A DNA stretch of 64,000 bases. It comes from Metallyticus violacea. Taxonomy: Eukaryota; Arthropoda; Insecta; Mantodea; Metallyticidae. Positions 60,231-64,000 of the stretch are shown here, in pieces; positions within the stretch are counted from its first letter, which is position 1; each line of letters starts with the position of its first letter. A model generated the notes under the pieces. That model saw only the letters and a program-made list of their open reading frames with translations, was not told the DNA's origin and made no database searches. Position numbers and translations under genes: made by a program. The stretch covers positions 744,001 to 808,000 of the forward strand of contig JAUJEO010000021.1 in NCBI GenBank assembly GCA_030762175.1, written 5' to 3'.

Positions 60231-63200
60231 ATAGTCTCAGTAAAGCATATTATGCGCAAAGAATCTGGAAGAGAAAAAAAATTTTTTTCGAAGTTTGGAA
60301 ACTTCGTTAGAATCACTTTTTTTCCGTTCTTATTTGAGATAACTGGTTCTCTTTCATTATACTAGTTTGATAGCCTCAGAAAAGCATATTATGCGCAAAG
60401 ATTCTCGAAAAGAAAAAAGTTTTTTTTCGAAGTTTGGAAACTTCGTTTGAATAACTTTTTTTCCGTTCTTATTTGAGATAACTGGTTCTCTTTCATTATA
60501 CTAGTTTGATAGCCTCAGAAAAGCATATTATGCACACAGAATCTCGAAAAGAAAAAAAATTTTTTTCGAAGTTAGGAAACTTCGTTAGAATCACTTTTTT
60601 TCCGCTCTTATTTGAGATAACTGGTTCTCTTTCATTATACTAGTTTGATAGCCTCAGCAAAGCATATTATGCACAAAGAATCTCGAAAAGAAAAAAATTT
60701 TTTTTCGAAGTTTGGAACTTCGTTTGAATCACTTTTTTTCCGTTCTTATTTGAGATAACTGGTTCTCTTTCATTATACTAGTTTGATAGCCTCAGTAAAG
60801 CATATCATGCACAAAGAATCTCGAAAAGAAAAAAAATTTTTTTCGAAGTTTGGAAACTTCATTAGAATCACTTTTTTTCCGTTCTTATTTGAGATAACTG
60901 GTTCTCTTTCATTATACCAGTTTGATAGCCTCAGTAAAGCATATTATGCGCAAAGAATCTGGAAAAGAAAAAAAAATTTTTTCGAAGTGTGGAAACTTCG
61001 TTAGAATCACTTTTTTTCCGTTCTTATTTGAGATAACTGGTTCTCTTTCATTATACTAGTTTGATAGCCTCAGAAAAGCACATTATGCGCAAGGAATCTC
61101 GAAAAGAAAAAAATTTTTTTTCGATGTTTGGAAACGTCGTTTGAATCACTTTTATTCCGTTCTTATTTGAGATAACTGGTTCTATTTCACTATACTAGTT
61201 TGATAGCCTCAGTAAAGCATATTATGCACAAAGAATCTCGAAAAGAAAAAAGTTTTTTTTCGAAGTTTCGAAACTTCGTTTGACTCACTTTTTTTCCGTT
61301 CTAATTTGACATAACTGGTTCTCTTTCATTATACTAGTTTGATAGCCTCAGTAATGCATATTATGTGCAAAGAATCTCGAAAAGAAAAAAATTTTTTTTC
61401 GAAGTTTGGAAACTTCGTTAGAATCACTTTTTTTCCGTTCTTATTTTAGGTAACTGGTTCTCTTCCATTATACTAATTTGATAACCTCAGTAAAGCATAT
61501 TATGCGCAAAGAATCTTGAAAAGGAAAAAAATTTTTTTCGAAGTTTGGAAACGTCGTTAGAATCACTTTTTTTCCGTTCTTATTTGAGATAACTGGTTCT
61601 CTTTCATTATACTAGTTTGATAGCCTCACAAAAGCATATTATGCGCAAAGAATCTCGAAAAGAAAAAAGTTTTTTTTCGAAGTTTGGAAACTTCGTTTGA
61701 ATAACTTTTTTTCCGTTTTTATTTGAGATAACTGGTTCTCTTTCATTATACTAGTTTGATAGCCTCAGAAAAGCATATTATGGGCAAAGAATCTCGAAAA
61801 GAAAAAATTTTTTTTTCGAAGTTTGGAAACTTCGTTAGAATCACTTTTTTTCCGTTCTTATTTGAGATAACTGGTTCTCTTTCATTATACTAGTTTGATA
61901 GCCTCAGAAAAGCATATTATGCGCAAAGAATCTCGAAAAGAAAAAAAATGTTTTTCGAAGTTTGGAAACTTCGTTAGAATCACTTTTTTTCCGTTCTTAT
62001 TTGAAATAACTGGTTCTCTTTCATGATACTATTTTGATAGCCTCAGAAAATCATATTATGCGCAAAGAATCTCGAAAAGAAAAAAATTTTTTTTCGATGT
62101 TTGGAAACTTTGTTAGAATCACTTTTTTTCCGTTCTTATTTGAGATAACTGGTTCTCTTTCATTATACTAGTTTGATAGCCTCAGAAAAGCATATTATGC
62201 ACAAAGAATCTCGAAAAGAAAAAACATTTTTTTCGAAGTTTGGAAACTTCGTTAGAATCACTTTTTTTCCGTTCTTATTTGAGATAACTGATTCTCTTTC
62301 ATTATACTAGTTTGATAGCCTCAGTAAATCATATCATGCACAAAATATCTAGAAAAGAAAAAAAATGTTTTTCGAAGTTTGGAAACTTCATTAGAATCAC
62401 CTTTTTTCCGTTCTTATTTGAGATAACTGGTTCTCTTTCATTATACTAGTTTGATAGCCTCAGTAAAGCATATTATGCGCAAAGAATCTGGAAAAGAAAA
62501 AAAAAATTTTTTCGAAGTGTGGAAACTTCGTTAGAATCACTTTTTTTCCGTTCTTATTTGAGATAACTGGTTCTCTTTCATTATACTAGTTTGATAGCCT
62601 CAGAAAAGCACATTATGCGCAATGAATCTCGAAAAGAAAAAAGTTTTTTTTCGAAGTTTGGAAACTTCGTTTGAATAACTTTTTTTCCGTTCTTATTTGA
62701 GATAACTGGTTCTCTTTCATTATACTAGTTTGATAGCCTCAGAAAACCATATTATGCGCAAAGAATCTCGAAAAGAAAAAAATTTTTTTTCGAAGTTAGG
62801 AAACTTCTTTAGAATCACTTTTTTTCCGTTCTTATTTGAGATAACTGGTTCTCTTTCATTATACTAATTAGATAGCCTCAGAAAAGCATATTACGCGCAA
62901 AGAATCTCGAAAATAAAAAAATTTTTTTAGAACTTTGGAAACTTCGTTAGAATCACTTTTTTTCCGTTCTTATTTGAGATAACTGGTTCTCTTTCATTAT
63001 ACTAGTTTGATAGCCTCAGAAAACCATATTATGCGCAAAGAATCTCGAAAAGAAAAAAATTTTTTTTCGAAGTTAGGAAACTTCTTTAGAATCACTTTTT
63101 TCCGTTCTTATTTGAGATAACTGGTTCTCTTTCATTATACTAATTAGATAGCCTCAGAAAAGCATATTACGCGCAAAGAATCTCGAAAATAAAAAAATTT

Positions 63201-64000
63201 TTTTAGAACTTTGGAAACTTCTTTAGAATCACTTTTTTTCCGTTCTTATTTGAGATAACTGGTTCTCTTTCATTATACTAATTAGATAGCCTCAGAAAAG
63301 CATATTACGCGCAAAGAATCTCGAAAATAAAAAATTTTTTTTCGAAGTTTGGAAACTTCCTTAGAATCACTTTTTTTCCATTCTTATTTGAGATAACTGG
63401 TTCTCTTTCCTTATACTAGTTTGATAGCCTCAGAAAAGCATATTATGCGCAAAGAATCTCGAAAAGAAAAAAATTTTTCTTCGAAGTTTGGAAACTTCGT
63501 TTGAATCACTTTTTTTCCGTTCTTATTTGAGATTACTGGATCTCTTTCATTATAGTAGTTTGATAGCCTCAGTAAAGCATATTATGCGCAAAGAATCTGG
63601 AAAAGAAAAAAAAATTTTTCGAAGTTTGGAAACTTTGTTAGAATCACTTTTTTTCCGTTCTTATTTGAGATAACTGGTTCTCTTTCATTATACTAGTTTG
63701 ATAGCCTCAGAAAAGCATATTATGCGCAAAGAATCTCGAAAAGAAAAAAGTTTTTTTCGAAGTTTGGAAACTTCTTTTGAATAACTTTTTTTCCGTTCTT
63801 ATTTGAGATTACTGGTTCTCTTTCATTATACTAATTTGATAGCCTCAGAAAAGCATATTATGCGCAAAGAATCTCGAAAAGAAAAAAAATTTTTTTCGAA
63901 GTTTCGAAACTTCGTTAGAATCATTTTTTTTCCGTTCTTATTTGAAATAACTGAATCTCTTTCATTATACTAGTTTGATAGCCTCAGAAAATCATATTAT
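60231..64000. repeat. Second copy of the 40.8-44.57 kb segment, cut by the window edge
   Basis: This stretch repeats 40801-44570 in the same monomer order and orientation and is not finished at the end of the window. Together with 55430-60230 it forms a mosaic: the left part follows the 33-37.6 kb order and the right part the 40.8 kb order. The final partial monomer starts at 63961 and carries the AAAATCATATT tag. Confidence 0.85.

Larger units (their letters stand above)
1..64000. repeat. Satellite DNA array, ~139-bp monomer, about 460 tandem copies
   Basis: A unit of about 139 bp repeats head to tail across the whole window without a visible break, inversion or inserted element. Landmarks recur once per unit in constant order: CATTATACTAGTTTGATAG, GCATATTATGC, an A-run/T-run switch, CGAAGTTTGGAAACTTCG, GAATCAC plus a T-run, and GAGATAACTGGTTCTC. 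The first complete monomer starts at 137 and the last partial one at 63961, giving a mean spacing near 138.75 bp. Most units are 138-140 bp; the differences come mainly from A- and T-run length. Base composition of the common form is about 30% GC. Long homogeneous arrays of this kind are usual in eukaryotic centromeres and pericentromeres, so that is the likely setting, but it is inferred. I do not recognise the family or host. Transcription is possible but no coding capacity is seen. Confidence 0.98.

Noticed and set aside
1..64000. CRISPR array
   Set aside because: Repeats are contiguous 139-bp units with no unique spacers, far longer than CRISPR repeats, and no cas genes are present.
1..64000. 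Transposable element insertions or terminal repeats in the array
   Set aside because: No interruption of monomer order by unrelated sequence was found; every indel noticed is either a whole number of monomers or a base or two.
1..64000. Telomeric repeat, rDNA spacer or tRNA gene array
   Set aside because: No TTAGGG- or TTTAGGG-like tandem, no rRNA or tRNA segments, and no cloverleaf features in the monomer.
1..64000. Inverted segments (monomers on the opposite strand)
   Set aside because: Landmarks such as GATAGCCTCAG and GTTCTC read on the + strand throughout; no reverse-complement run was seen.

Overview
The whole 64-kb window is one uninterrupted satellite DNA array. A monomer of about 139 bp (about 30% GC) repeats head to tail, always in the same orientation. 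It runs from a partial monomer at base 1 to a partial monomer starting at 63961, roughly 460 copies in all. I found no gene, RNA gene, transposon, inversion or unique spacer. The short open frames in the window are shadows of the repeat. Arrays of this size and purity are typical of eukaryotic centromeric or pericentromeric heterochromatin. The species or clade cannot be fixed from the sequence: I do not recognise the monomer as a named family, and nothing non-repetitive is present to place it.

The monomer carries three symmetry elements. The first is an 11-bp palindrome, GCATATTATGC. The second is an A-run/T-run switch (about A5-10 then T5-9) flanked by CGAAAA and TTTTCG. The third is an 18-bp dyad, CGAAGTTTGGAAACTTCG, with 8-bp arms around GG. 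One subfamily has CG at the centre and is a perfect 18-bp palindrome. The TTGGAAAC in the dyad matches part of the mammalian CENP-B box, but the essential CGGG is missing.

The monomers fall into recognisable subfamilies that recur in fixed order, so the array has higher-order structure built by nested tandem duplications. All boundaries were placed by eye and are good to about one monomer. Region by region: 1-6.6 kb is an older mosaic with an 11-monomer insertion around 2.4-3.9 kb. 6.6-12.2 kb holds repeats of blocks seen at the left edge, an 8-monomer (1.1-kb) duplication, and part of a 10-monomer higher-order repeat. 12.24-24.72 kb and 24.72-37.06 kb are two adjacent copies of a ~12.4-kb unit, differing by a 2-monomer and a 1-monomer indel, and containing an inner 19-monomer (2.63-kb) duplication. 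38.0-43.0 kb is an 18-monomer (2.50-kb) duplication. 44.3-52.9 kb is a 31-monomer (4.30-kb) duplication. 52.9-55.4 kb is a mixed stretch with single-monomer doublets. 55.4-60.2 kb resembles 33.0-37.6 kb. 60.23-64.0 kb resembles 40.8-44.57 kb and runs off the window.

The picture is of repeated unequal exchange or replication-based amplification at scales from 1 to about 90 monomers. Several duplication junctions fall inside a monomer, producing chimeric monomers. No known centromere, replication or transcription function can be shown from the sequence alone.
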